From NCBI GenBank assembly GCA_015143295.1, contig JABCRI010001161.1, positions 37,630 to 101,629 on the forward strand: a DNA stretch of 64,000 bases, read 5' to 3'. Origin of the DNA: Tetracentron sinense. Lineage: Eukaryota; Streptophyta; Magnoliopsida; Trochodendrales; Trochodendraceae. Made by a program: the position numbers and the translations under genes. A model generated the notes under the pieces. That model saw only the letters and a program-made list of their open reading frames with translations. It ran no database searches and was not told where the DNA came from. Position 1 is the first letter of the stretch. Every line of letters starts with the position of its first letter. Shown piece after piece: positions 34,274 through 44,799 of the stretch.

Positions 34274-37200
34274 TTAGAGGTCAGCATCTTGATTATCAGA
34301 AGAAATATGTTGAGTGACAAGCAGTCCACATGCAACGCATTCGTGCACAAAATGATAATCCAACTCGATATGTTTGCTTCGTGCATGGAATACAGGATTT
34401 ACTTTCATATGAAGAGCACTAAGGTTGTCGCAATAGAGTATGGGAGGAGAGGACATTGTAATACGAAGATCTTTGAGAATGAAGGACATCCATGTGAGTT
34501 CAGCCGCTGTATTTGCCATTGCGCGGTATTCTGCTTCCGTGCTTGATCGGGAAATTGTATGTTGCTTTTTTGCACACCAAGACATAAGATTTTGTCCAAG
34601 GAATGTACAATAGCCAGTAGTTGAGCGCCTCGTTGTAGTGCACCCTACCCAATCTGCATCTGAGAAAGCAAACAGATCAAGTGCAGTGTGTGAAGAAAAA
34701 TGTAATCCCATTTCAATTGTTCCTTTGACATATCGTAAAATACGTCAAACCATTTTTAAATGTGTCATTGTGGGAGCATGCATGAATTACGATACATAAT
34801 TAACACTATATGAAAGATCAGGGCGAGTGAGTGTAAGGTACTGTAGAGCTCCAACAAGTCCTTGATAGTAACTTGAATCTTCCAAAAAAATATCATTGGA
34901 AGATGTTTTCGTTTTAGCTTCAAGAGGTGTACTCATTGGCTTACAATCAACCATATTGGAGCGTTCGAGTATGGTCAGTGCATAGTGTGAGTGGGATAGA
35001 TGAAGACCACTTGTTGTTGGCGTGATTTCCATCACAAGAAAGTGATGAATAGGCCCCAAATCTTTCATTGCGAACTCACTGCTTAGCAACTGAATAAAAT
35101 CTGAAACAAGTGTTGGAGTTGATCCAGTGAGCAACATGTCGTCTACATAAAGAAGTAAAAATAATGAGCTATAATCCGAATGAAAAACAAACAATGAAGG
35201 GTCAGCTAAACTACAAAAGAAACCATATTTAAGAAGAAATGCACTAAATCGTTCAAACGAAGCACGTGGTGCTTGTTTTAGGCCATAAAGCGCTTTTTGT
35301 AGTTTGCAAACATGTGTCGGATGCTGAGGATCCCCCATTCCTGGTGGTTGTTGCATGTAAAGATCTTCAGAAATTAAACCATGCAAGAAGGCATTTTTGA
35401 CATCCAGTTGACGAATGGACCACTTCTGAACAAGAGCTATGGTGATAATCATGCGTATTGTCCCTGGTTTGATAACTGGAGAAAAAGTTTCAGTGTAGTC
35501 CACTCCATCAATTTGATGATACCCTTTTGCAACTAAACGTGCTTTGAGACTATCTAAAGAGCCGTCGGGTTTGAGTTTTGATTTAAACACCCATTTAGAA
35601 TCAATGACATGCATGTTTGGCGTGCGTGGAACAAGTGCCCAAGTCTCATTTTTATGCAGTGCAGCTAGCTCCTCATCCATGGCTGCTTTCCAACCAGGAT
35701 GTGCTAAGGCAATTTTGACATTGTGAGGCTCACGAGGTATATTAGAGGATGTGATTGTGTTTAAGGCATACTTAGGATTCGGTTTTACCACCCCTATTTT
35801 AGACTGAGTGACCATCGGGTGAACCAATGGTGCTGAAGGAACAGGATTATGGTGAGATGATTCGGGTGTTTCAATCACTATTGGTTGAGCTGTGATATTA
35901 GGGGAACCAATGTTGTTTGGGAACTCTTGGAACTCATTATCTCCTTCACTGGTATGTGACTCGATGATGGGGGGGAATTTATGTGATGACTCATTGGGAC
36001 TAGAATTTTGGAAATGTGTTTCTGGAGTATGTGTAGCAATGGGCAGCAATGGAGTTAGACATGGAGGTGAGGAAGCGTTCGTAAGTATACCTGCAGAAGA
36101 AGAAGTGTTAGTATGTGGCAACCAAGAGTCAAAAATGCTCATTACATGTGGCTGATTTGCTGCTGTGCAAGACATGTTAATAGGCTTATATGGAAAAATT
36201 AACTCATCAAATACAACATGACGAGATATAAAAATTTTTTTGCTTGATGGATGAAAGCATTTATAAGCCTTGTGTTTTTCACTGTATCCTACAAAAATGC
36301 ACAGTAGTGTTTTCGGATCAAATTTATTTTTTCGTGCATCCCAAGTGTAGGGAAAACACTTAGAACCAAAAGCTCGGAGTGAGGAATAAACCGGATGTGT
36401 TCCATGAAGTGCAAAGTAAGGTGTTTGAAAGTTAAGAGCAGACGATGGTAGGCGATTCATAAGATATACAGCCGTGGTGAAAGCTTCTATCCATAAAAAT
36501 AAAGGTGCGCCACAATGAAATAGCATAGTCATTCCTAATTCTCTTATAGTCCTATGGCGTCTCTCAACCACACCAGTTTGCTCAGGGGTATACGGAGAGG
36601 ATACCTGATGAACAATACCTGTAGAAAGAAAGTGAGTCGATAGTTTGGAATTGATGAACTCACCACCTCCGTCTGAATGAAAGATTTTGATTTGCTTGTT
36701 GAACTGTCTAGCAACATATTTCTCAAAAGCTAGATATGCATCAAAAAAATCAGATTTGTTGCGTAAGGGAATAATCCACATATATTTGGAAAAATCATCA
36801 ACCAAACAAGCATAATATTTGAATTTTCCAATAGATAAAACAGGGGCAGATCCCCACAAATCACAATGAATTTTTTCAAAGATACTAGTACTTGAATGTT
36901 TTGAGCAAGAGAAAGGTAAACGACTAAGCTTTCCTTGTTGACAACTATCACAAAGATTTTGAGATTTTGTTGTCCCTACGACATCAATGAGTCCCTTATT
37001 TTTAAGCACATGTAAAACTGAAGATTGAGGATGGCCTAGACGTTGATGCCAAATTTCTGCAGTGCCCGATCTGAACCGATGAGAGAAATACAATTCTGGA
37101 GAAGTGAGTAGGACATAGAGATCACCCTTGTGTTTCCCTGTTATCATTGCTTGTCCTGTTTCCCGTTCCTTAACACAGAAATCAACATTAGAAAATTCAC

Positions 37201-37590
37201 AGTTAACAGGAAATTGAGTCGTTATCTGGCTTACAGAAAGTAAGTTTTTTGTTAAGTTCGGAACCAACAAAACATTATTGAGAGGTAAGGCAGTATTTTT
37301 TTGTTTAATACAAGAATCACCAATTGCAAGAATGGGCATGGAAGACCCATCTCCAATTAGCACAGAATCAACACCAGAGTATTTACGAATGTTTGTTAAC
37401 ATACCTGGCTTACCTGTCATATGGTTGGAAGCCCCGGTGTCCGTTGTCCATTCTGTGTATATAATGGTATTGTCCAAAGTAAGAGCCACGAGTGCTTGTG
37501 GAATTTCATCTTGTTGAGTGGGTTTCTTTGGCACCCACCAGCATATCTTAGCAATATGTCCCATCATCCCACAATATTGGCATTGTTGCT
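34274..37590 (-). pseudogene. Copia pol: zinc knuckle, protease, integrase, RT, RNase H
   Basis: A 926-codon open frame (37567-34787) carries, in order: the end of a zinc knuckle (MMGHIAKICW); protease (TDTGASNHMTG); integrase with HxxxC region (HQRLGHPQ, CDSCQQGK), catalytic VDDFSKYMW, HSDGGGEF and EQTGVVERRHR; the RT block with WVFKSKLKPDG, DVKNAFLHG and the YVDD catalytic box; and the LTRPDLSY motif. The same frame continues after two stops (TAA and TGA, about 34740-34785) into RNase H (SDADWVGC, STEAEYRA, HIELDYHFV) ending near 34274. Protease before integrase before RT is the copia order. All catalytic motifs look present; only these stops and the gag frameshift inactivate it. Confidence 0.9.
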
Positions 37591-37599
37591 CACGATATT

Positions 37600-38441
37600 T
37601 GTCCCTCTGCGGGCGTCATTCGGCACTCACCAGGTGGTGGAGGACGATGTTGTGAGTTTGCCAAAGAAGAGTCCCTTTGCTGTTGAGCCTAGAATCCACG
37701 ACCATTGGAGGTGAATTTTTGTGAAGGTCCACGATAGCCTGAAGATTTTGGTTGTGGTCATTGCTGTTGTTGTCCATAAAAAGCCATTTGATGAGTGAAG
37801 GAAGAAGCTGGGATGTCTGTGTGGTTAGAGAACCAGTTGCGCCTTTGATCAAAGTTTTGGAGTTGAGAGACCAACTCAGAGTATGATGGCCTGGGGGGCT
37901 TCAACATGGTTGTTGTGAATGTTTCATAATGAGGACCAAGGCTGGTGAGAATGCAGAAGAATTTTTCTTGATCTGGTACGGGCTTTCCAATGGCTGATAA
38001 ATTGTCACAGAGACCTTTGAAGGTGCGAATATGTTCTGTGATTGTTGTGTTGTCTTCCTTTCGAAGATAGGTCACTTGTTGTCATAGTGTAAACTCACGT
38101 TCTTGTGAGTCTTGTGCATATGCATTTTTGAGAGCCTCCCAAACAGCATAAGTTGTGTCGAGACCAACAACGAGTCCGAGAGTTTCCTCAGAGAGTGTTC
38201 CAATGATCCACCCTCGAAGGAGATGATCTGACTTTCACCATGCTATAAAAGCATCTGTTAATTGTGGTGTTGAATTTTCTGCATTTGTGTATTTGGTTGG
38301 AGCGGGATCTTCATTTGTGAGATGCCCGACCATTTCTTGACTTTTGGCAAGAGCCAATGCTTGCTCACGCCACAAGAGGTAATTGTTTGGGGTGACTCGG
38401 AGGGTGATAAAGTTGCCAACATTGAGTGACAAGGTAGTCAT
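37600..38441 (-). pseudogene. Copia gag (UBN2 type)
   Basis: Likely start ATG at 38441 (MTTLSLNVGNFITL), then NNYLLWREQALALAKSQ, a TGA after AFIAW near 38237 where family members have Arg, HLLRGWIIGTLSEE, a stop near 38080, and LRKEDNTTITEHIRTFKGLC and LTSLGPHYETFTTTML. A Gln/Pro-rich stretch leads to the zinc knuckle, reached through a frameshift near 37615. This is the nucleocapsid precursor of a copia element. Confidence 0.85.
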
Positions 38442-38528
38442 GGTGAAAGAAATGAGCGGAAGGTAAGATGGACGTTGTAAAGAAAAAAAAATGCCGAGCT
38501 GTGATATGTTGCGCCTAGTGTTCACAAT

Positions 38529-38541
38529 GGCTCTGATACCA
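38529..38541 (-). other. Primer-binding site, initiator tRNA-Met type
   Basis: On the minus strand TGGTATCAGAGCC begins at the base next to the 5' LTR end, the standard copia arrangement. Confidence 0.9.
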
Positions 38542-38964
38542 TAAAGAAAAATGAAGCCGTGAGAATTTGTTATGAAAAATACTGGAAGTGTTTGTATTGA
38601 ATTTCAATGTGAACACTTAAGCTATACAAGTGAAGTATTTAAACACAATTACATTCAAATAAAAGATCCCATGAAATCTGGTTGGTTCTGGTTTGACAGC
38701 TTGCTTGATAACAGAGAATCCCTCATTAGTAGAAGTTTGTTAGATCATTATACTGATTTTCCCTTATTTGAAGGCTCGAGTGGATTATCATTTCGGTTTG
38801 AATTTGTTACCGTTAGACCTCCAAGATCACTCAACTTCTCTTCACTGATTGAGGCTAGATTGTGAGAGTCTTCACCCTTTTTTCTCCAAGAATTTCGAGC
38901 ATCCTTATCTTTCCATAGACTCTCACAGTTGTTAGACATGCCAAGCTGTGATATGTTGCTAATA
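38542..38964 (-). repeat. 5' LTR of the TA-ended copia
   Basis: Partner of 33775-34194. In element orientation it begins TATTAGCAAC and ends TTTCTTTA next to the PBS; flanked outside by TCCAT. Confidence 0.93.
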
Positions 38965-38969
38965 TCCAT

Positions 38970-39229
38970 AAGCCCAGAGAGATGCTGATTGGGTGGCTTG
39001 TGGAAGGCGAATCACGGCTTGTACTAATTCCAATGCATGGTATTGGTGGATCCGGCAAAACTACTCTTGTCAAAAAGGTCTATGATCACCAAAGAGTGAA
39101 GGAATATTTCCAGCACCATGCTTGGATTAATGTCTCCCAATCATTCAAGATCAATGAGCTCCTAACAGAAATGATAAGGCAACTCTTCGGTGAAATTAAG
39201 CAACCAGTTCCTCAAGGCTTAGACAAAAC
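38970..39229 (+). pseudogene. Captured NLR gene fragment, part 2 (NB-ARC P-loop and RNBS-A)
   Basis: Continues in frame from 33774: KPREMLIGWL, LIPMHGIGGSGKTTLVKKVY (P-loop, Walker A with the GKT lysine), FQHHAWINVSQSF (RNBS-A as in RPM1-like proteins) and MIRQLFGEIKQ. It breaks off at QGLDKT, before kinase-2 (LDDVW), so it cannot form a working nucleotide-binding domain. After 39229 the sequence becomes CACTA leader. Both parts together have no stop codon. In NLRs the P-loop binds ATP for the defence-signalling switch; this fragment could only act as RNA or as a truncated peptide. Confidence 0.82.
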
Positions 39230-39269
39230 GAGATCGAATCACAGCCAAAACCCTACGGCAATTTTTTAA

Positions 39270-39560
39270 GACCCTAAATGGGAGAGCACACGGGAGAGAG
39301 AGAAACTTACCGAAGAGCACAAGCAGGGGGAGCCGGAGCCGGAAGCCGAGCAGGGGAGCCGGAGAGGCCGAACAGGGGAAGCCAGAATCGGAGCAGGGGA
39401 GCCAGAGAGCACGACCAGGGGGAACCGGAGCCGGAAGCGAAGCAGGGGAGCCAGAGAAGGTGGAGGAGAGGGAAAGGAGGAGAAAATGAGGAGGGAAAGA
39501 GAAGTGGAAAAGGATCGGGCACTAATTGCAAAAACATGGCCTTTCAAGGTATTTTTAAAA
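39270..39560 (-). promoter_or_regulatory. GC-rich 5' leader of CACTA-2
   Basis: Purine-rich on the plus strand, with irregular repeats of GCAGGGGAGCCGGAG. On the minus strand CTCTTCGGTAAGT near 39310 looks like a donor after a non-coding first exon and parallels CTCTTCGGTAA in CACTA-1 (near 2297). The overlapping ORFs on both strands are low-complexity and are not called. Confidence 0.45.
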
Positions 39561-39569
39561 AGTTAAAGG

Positions 39570-39843
39570 TCCTTAACTAACGCCGTGATTGCCAACTTCC
39601 CGCCATATCTTCCGCAGCACCTCGTAAAAAATGCCGTGATAGAGTCCCCTAATTAAGTTTCAAAAAAAACGCAGTGATACAGTCCTCCAACTACGTCACG
39701 TTTTTTTAAAACGCCGTGATAGAATCCTCCTGCCATGTAATCGGCGGCCTTTCTATACTGATGCCGTGATTGAATGTCTTTCGAGGTGTTTTTTATTAAA
39801 TGTCGCTAAAATTCTGACGCTACATGCCTATATATTTGTAGTG
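39570..39843. repeat. Right (5') subterminal repeats and TIR of CACTA-2
   Basis: Copies of AACGCCGTGAT(A/T)GA-type motifs at about 39580, 39630, 39668, 39710 and 39760, ending in ATATTTGTAGTG, the reversed TIR. The motif is shared with 17734-18160. Confidence 0.78.
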
Positions 39844-39846
39844 GAT

Positions 39847-40690
39847 CCATCCTTCCTTTGATATATAGTACCTGCACACCCCACGATGAAGGTACTAGGC
39901 CGAACAAAGCCATGATCCAACAACTCTTGAATTTCTCTTTTAATTCCTTCAATTTTACTGGCATTATCCTATAAGGTGCCTTCAATATTGGTGAGGTACC
40001 CGATCCTACGTCAATACTGAAATCCACTACCCTCTTAGGAGGCAATCCTGGTTATCTCTTGGAATACATCAACAAACTAGAAGACAACATGTATTTATTC
40101 AAACCCAATATCTTGATCCACACTCTCGATGTGAGAGAGAAATCCTTTAGTTAACACCTTTGTGTGACTACTCTGAAAAAGAAATGATAACTCACCAGAG
40201 ATCATCGTTTTCTCAAAATAAGACAACTTAGTATGAAAGGCTGCTAACCAAATCATACCTAAGATCACATCGAATTCCCACATCTCGAGTACCACTAAGT
40301 CAACTAGTAAAACTCTCTCTACAACTTTGATTGGACACTTTCTGCGATTAAGGTCAAGAATAGCTGACTTTCTAAATGGTGTCACAATCGACAAAGCTAT
40401 TTCTAAGGTTTCACGCACTAAACTCAAGATATTCTACTCTTTGGTCATTTCAGGAAAATGCTCAATACAGAATTTCAGTTCAAATTCTTCCCACCCAAAT
40501 CATCTCAATCACATCCTCGATCCTAATTGTTAAATCTCACCAATGGTGTGTCTCACCTTCCCAAATCATCATAATTTAAACTTCAAGATCTTCTCGAATG
40601 TGAGAATCCACTCATCTACCCCCCATTGGACCTACAATCCAACCCAAAGTCGATGGATTCCACCTTTTAAACTCTTTAATCATCCCAACC
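39847..40690 (-). pseudogene. Chromovirus protease and 5' part of RT, with a gag remnant
   Basis: From high to low: a short gag piece (VDEWILTFEKIL, about 40660-40610); protease frame 40427-40095 with ALSIVTPF, CPIKVVERVLLVDLVVLEM and FDVILGMIWL (usual form FDVILGMDWL, so Ile replaces Asp), followed by SYFEKT; then the RT start (MPPKRVVDFSIDVGSGTSPI, KAPYRIMPVKLKELK, GVQVLYIK) ending where CACTA-2 begins. Only about 200 bp separate PBS and the gag piece, and gag similarity then jumps to protease, so most of gag is deleted. Confidence 0.82.
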
Positions 40691-40893
40691 ATTGGGTTAA
40701 ATTCTAATGGCTGACTAGATACTTCTGGCCTAGATCAGACCTAACGAATAGTTAATCTCATCAAACAACAAACACTAGAGTTTTATCATGATCCTAATCA
40801 CAATATACTACTCTAATGTTATCCTAAACTCCAAATAGACCCTAAGAACTCTCCTAGGTGTCTCTCCCAACACCAGGGTTACTTAAACCTAGT

Positions 40894-40905
40894 GCTCTGA
40901 TACCA
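40894..40905 (-). other. Primer-binding site of the chromovirus
   Basis: On the minus strand TGGTATCAGAGC lies 3 bases inside the 5' LTR end, matching the initiator tRNA-Met type. Confidence 0.8.
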
Positions 40906-40908
40906 ATC

Positions 40909-41086
40909 TGTCATGCCCCAAAATCTACACACAATATATCTCATATTTCTGTAGATCCCGAGGCCTGATCGAGAGACAAACCCCAACAACAATGAAATTT
41001 ATTCCTAATAAATATCATTCAGATATATCATCAAGCAATTGAAGTTTAAACAAACTGCATAGAGTAAAAAAGTTAAAACAAATTTC
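40909..41086 (-). repeat. 5' LTR of the chromovirus, first 178 bp only
   Basis: TGTCATGCCCCAAAATC at 40909 and the following sequence match 12865 onward at about 86% by eye. It is cut at 41086 by the LTR of Tat-R; the other 2 kb should lie beyond the far end of Tat-R, outside the window. Confidence 0.85.
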
Positions 41087-44000
41087 TGAGCGCGGGTTTC
41101 GGTGAAACCCTGGTTTGGTTCTCACAGGGTGAGTTTAGAGTCGCCACCTATTCATTCGGAAGGAATAAGTACCCGGGATTTGGATAAGGTCTTGGTCTGT
41201 GGTCCGAGGTTAGGGTAAGAGGTTCGGTTAAGTCCGGCTAAGGGGTTAGGCACCCCGGCACTTCCACTTTTCAGTGGTTCCCTACTTGCTAGGGTTAAGC
41301 CAAATTAATCTCAATGTTAATCAAATGCCTTAAGTATTTAAGATAATGCTAATCTAAGAAGGAGAAAACCCTAGACTAGGGTCGAACCCAGGTTGGGCTG
41401 CTTACGTACTCACATAGGGGTGAGATCAGACCGAGCGTAGTTCTGGCACATGAGCTCGTGCCGAGGCTAGGGGTGTGTGTGTGTGCACCACCAAGGGTGG
41501 CTTAGGGGCTAGCCGGGAGGCTAGGGGTGGTTGACCGGGTTGGTCAAGTGCTTGTATTGGGCCTAGTAGGCCTAAGGTAAGTCCGATAGACTAGGGTTGG
41601 GCCCGAAAGGCCGAGGGTGAAGCCCGGTAGGCTAGTTTGCGCCCGGTAGGCTGAGATTGGGCCCGAGATGCCAAGGATGAGCCCGATAGGCTAGGGTTTG
41701 GACCGATAGGCCAAGATTAGGCCCGGTAGGCCAAGGGGTGAGGCCCGGTAGGCCCAAGGGTGTTTTAACCAAGGGTTAGGGTTGCTAACCGGGGTTAAAA
41801 GGGTGATCAACTGTGGTTAGGGGTGCTAACTATGGTTAAAAAGTCTAAAGTCAGTATTTTTAGTCTTTTTGAATTTTTTTGATTTTTTAAAGATTTTCTC
41901 AGATTTTTCCTAGCGGTCAAAGATGCTTAACCATGGTTAAAGAGGAGGAGGTCACCATGGTTAAGGGTCTTACCCATGGTTAAAGGTAAAAATAGACCAT
42001 TTTTGGGTTTCTCTTAATATTTTGGATTTTTTGAGCATTTTTCCAGATTTGTTCCGGTTAAGGATTTTTTAACCGTGGTTAAGAGTCAAAAATGGGGTTG
42101 ACCTTGATTAAGGGTCTTAACCACAGCAAAAAAGGTCACCGAAGACATTTCTGGATTCCATGTAATATTTGTGATTTTTTGATGACTTTTCCAGAATTTT
42201 GCTGGGTCATGGGCCGCTTAACCATGGTTAAGGGGTCGACTGAGGCAAAAGTTGGTCCAGGGTTTATGGCAGGGCCTAGAATGGCCTTCTACCCGGTCTG
42301 GGCCCCTACAAAGTCCAGCAAATGCAAAAAAAAGCCAAAAACATGTTACATTTTTAACCACGGTTGAGGAGGGTTTAACCATGGTTAACGAGGGAACCAT
42401 GGAAAACCAAGACTACCAGTGGGTAGCCCGAAGTCCAGTGATCGTTTTAAGCCTTTGTGGAGCCCAAGGGGAGGTCGGGTGTGGACCCCACATAGACCCA
42501 AAGTTGCCTCGTTGCACATCACATAAAATGACAATTTAAAAAAAAAAAAAACCAAACAGATTTTTTGGCAAAGTTTGCGGTGATTTTCCTGCTGATTGGC
42601 TCAACCCCTGGGGGATCTGAGACCATGGTCGTGAAGCCTACTATGAGGAGAATAATTTGGGCCTTTGTGGAGCCCAAGGGGAGGCTGGATGTGGGCCCCA
42701 CAAAGGCCCAAAGTCATCCCGTTGCACAGATTTTCATATTGTCGACCCCACTTTGGGGTCAATTTAACTATGGTTAATGGGTAAATTAAGGGCTGAAAAT
42801 TTACAGGGAGGTAGCCCTATGTATGGGGAGTCTAACCATGGCCTCAGTTTTGACCAAGACCGGGTCTAACCATGGTTAAACCGGGATTACAGGCGGTGGA
42901 CCCGAAACTGAAATTTCCAGAAATTTTTTGGAAAAAAAGAAAAAAAACACTGTTGGGGGCTGTTTGGCTTGTGCATTGAGAATCTAGGGAGGTTCCTCAT
43001 GGATTGAGGACCCCCCTAGACCTCTAGGGAATGTCCGCCATGGTGGGGGGTGGTGGTGCCGGTGGCCACGCCCCAAAGAAAACCCCGCAAACCTAATTAC
43101 TGAAATCAAAGAAAAAAAGAAGAAAAAGAGCAGAATGGGACCAGGGGTCCCTTACAATGGCAATGACAGTAGATAAAAAATAGGGGGAGTATACGTATAC
43201 CCTGTGGCTACAGTGGCCGCGCGATGGTGGCGAGGGCTGTGCTTGATGAGGACGGCCTGGGCTAGGTGGCAGCTGCTTGGGAAGATATGGGGCGACCAGG
43301 GGACTGTGAACAGCTCCGAGAGTGGACTAAAGCAAAGGGCAAGGGGTGTTGCGGGTCCGGACTGAGCAAACCGAGCTCGAGCAGTCCCTATTCCTCAAAA
43401 AAATTTAGAAGCTGTTGATGACTCGTAGTGGTGGTGAGAGATGGTGATTTAGGGGACTCTAGGGGTGTTCTTGGAGCCGAGGTTGAAGACTAAAGAGGAT
43501 TGAAGCAAGGCTGGCCGAATGGGGGTGACTATAAAAAACAATTTTGAAAAAACTTCTTTGCAACCGTGGCTTTGGGTAGTGGTTTAGGGGAGGTCGTGGA
43601 GCTTGGGAAATATTTAAGGGTTTGCCTAAGGTGGAGGTATGGTGGGGAATTGGATGAGTGGGCTGGTAGAAGGTGGAACTCCACTGCTATGGTCGGTTTT
43701 TAAAGGAGAAGAGGGAATGAAATGGATAAGGATGGAGGGTGATACTAGGCGTGGGAGACACGATCTGGAGGAGGGGCAGGGTGGCAGGAGGCAGGTGGAG
43801 TGGCAGCACTGTGCATTCGTCCTATTGGCAGGGACGATGAATAGTAAGTTTTAAAAATTTTTTTTTTTTCTTTGTTCGGTCGTTTGGGTTCGGTTATGTG
43901 AGTTGTGCCCAACCCGCATATGGGCCCTACCACATGGGGTTGATGCCCAATCACACCCCTTCCAATTTTATTCTTTATTTTTCTATTTTTTTTCTTTTCT

Positions 44001-44507
44001 TTGGTTTGGTCCTAAAAAAAAAACTTCTTTTTTTGTTTGTTTGTTTGTTTGTTTGTTTTTATTTATTTATTTATTTTATTATTATTAAAAAATTCCTAAA
44101 AGGCCTTGGGCCTTATTTTTTTTTTTGTTTGATTTTTTTGTTTCTTTTGTTTTATTCTTTTTTTTGTTTTGTGCCTAAAAAAAAACTATTTTTTTTAAAA
44201 GAAAATTTATTTTATTTTATTTTATTTATTCCCCTTTTTGGGCTAAACCACTACATGTGTAGGAAAAGCCAAAAGTGTTTTGCCCTAAAAAAATTTGAAT
44301 TGTAAAAAGTAAGGTGGGTCCCACCTTAGATTGGGCTTAGTGGGCCCATTCTTGGACCCAAGCATAGGGTTTTTAGAGTTTTGGACTTGAGAAGGGCCTT
44401 GAGCCCATGGGACTTTGCCTAGGGATTGGGCTAGGGCTAGGATAGGGTTAAACCTAGGTTTAGGTCTAGGGTTTAGTTGAGCAGGGTGTAAAAATTGGGT
44501 GCTTACA
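41087..44507 (-). repeat. 3' LTR of Tat-R, 3421 bp
   Basis: Plus strand starts TGAGCGCGGGTTTC and ends GGTGCTTACA. In element orientation it begins TGTAAGCACCCAATTTTTAC, close to TGTAAACACCCTATTTTTGT of the Tat-F LTR, so the ends are homologous. It includes scattered AACCATGGTTAA palindromes, several GTGGGCCCCAC-like sites and long T runs (43960-44230). The ORFs inside are low-complexity. Confidence 0.85.
41760..42890. repeat. Dispersed AACCATGGTTAA palindromes in the Tat-R LTR
   Basis: About ten exact or near copies (for example near 41931, 41955, 42220, 42377, 42832 and 42869; variants AACCGTGGTTAA and AACTATGGTTAA). The same region has GGCCCGATAGGC-type repeats just before it (41540-41760). 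Confidence 0.65.
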
Positions 44508-44523
44508 GCTGCCCCTCTTTGCC
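44508..44523 (-). other. Polypurine tract of Tat-R
   Basis: On the minus strand GGCAAAGAGGGGCAGC directly precedes the LTR start TGTAAGCACCC, a typical Tat-group tract. Confidence 0.85.
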
Positions 44524-44799
44524 GGAGAGTGTCAGGATGACGATTGACCGGCAAAGACTGGAAACATCCTATTTTTACACCGAGATGAATGTTAGGAACG
44601 ATGCATGTTGTGCAAATGACGAGTGTGGTGAAGTGATGAATACTACTGCTAGCGGATAGCGAGTAGCAGGGGAAGAACATGAATGTAGGGATGGCGTGGC
44701 CCTAAGGCGCTGGCCGAAAGAAAATGTCGCTCGGAAGCGGCGAGGGGGATTGATCGAAACAACGTTTCCCAGGGGATATTAGCCGGATTGATCGGAGGA

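Larger units (their letters stand above)
33775..38964 (-). mobile_element. Ty1/copia retrotransposon with TA...TA LTR ends, 5190 bp, nearly complete
   Basis: LTRs at 33775-34194 (420 bp) and 38542-38964 (423 bp) differ at roughly ten positions. Target duplication TCCAT flanks it at 33770-33774 and 38965-38969. In element orientation both LTRs start TATTAGCAAC and end TTTCTTTA, not TG...CA. PBS TGGTATCAGAGCC adjoins the 5' LTR and a purine tract TTGCGGGAGGG adjoins the 3' LTR. One gag-pol region lies between, with only a handful of stops and one frameshift, so it is a young insertion. Confidence 0.93.
17734..39843 (-). mobile_element. CACTA-2: complete-ended En/Spm-type transposon, about 22.1 kb
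   Basis: Left end CACTACAAATTTTAAGAC at 17734; right end, reversed, CACTACAAATATATAGGC at 39843. GAT flanks both ends (17731-17733 and 39844-39846), the 3-bp target duplication typical of CACTA. The flanking chromovirus RT is continuous across it, which proves the borders. Genes are on the minus strand, so the 5' end is at 39843: leader, captured NLR fragment, TNPD-type gene (29242-25561), TNPA-like gene (23749-22270), satellite array, 3' subterminal repeats. Without the nested 5.19 kb copia it is about 16.9 kb. Confidence 0.92.
12865..41086 (-). mobile_element. Chromovirus (Ty3/gypsy, Tekay-like), split by CACTA-2 and cut by Tat-R
   Basis: Minus-strand order from high to low coordinates: 5' LTR fragment (40909-41086), PBS (40894-40905), gag remnant, protease and RT start (39847-40690), then CACTA-2 (17734-39843), RT and RNase H (16500-17730), integrase with chromodomain (15046-16406), purine-rich tract, and 3' LTR (12865-15037). 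The two RT halves meet inside the motif that in this family reads KDGSMRLCIDYR, with GAT duplicated on both sides of CACTA-2. The two LTR starts match at about 86% by eye over 178 bp, so this is an old copy. Confidence 0.88.

Noticed and set aside
39266-39580. Overlapping ORFs on both strands (Pro/Leu/Ser-rich and Gly/Arg/Glu-rich)
   Set aside because: Low-complexity GC-rich leader of CACTA-2; composition explains open frames on both strands.
43898-44305. 135-codon Phe/Leu-rich ORF resembling membrane segments
   Set aside because: Comes from T-rich runs and GTTT/ATTT microsatellites in the Tat-R LTR.
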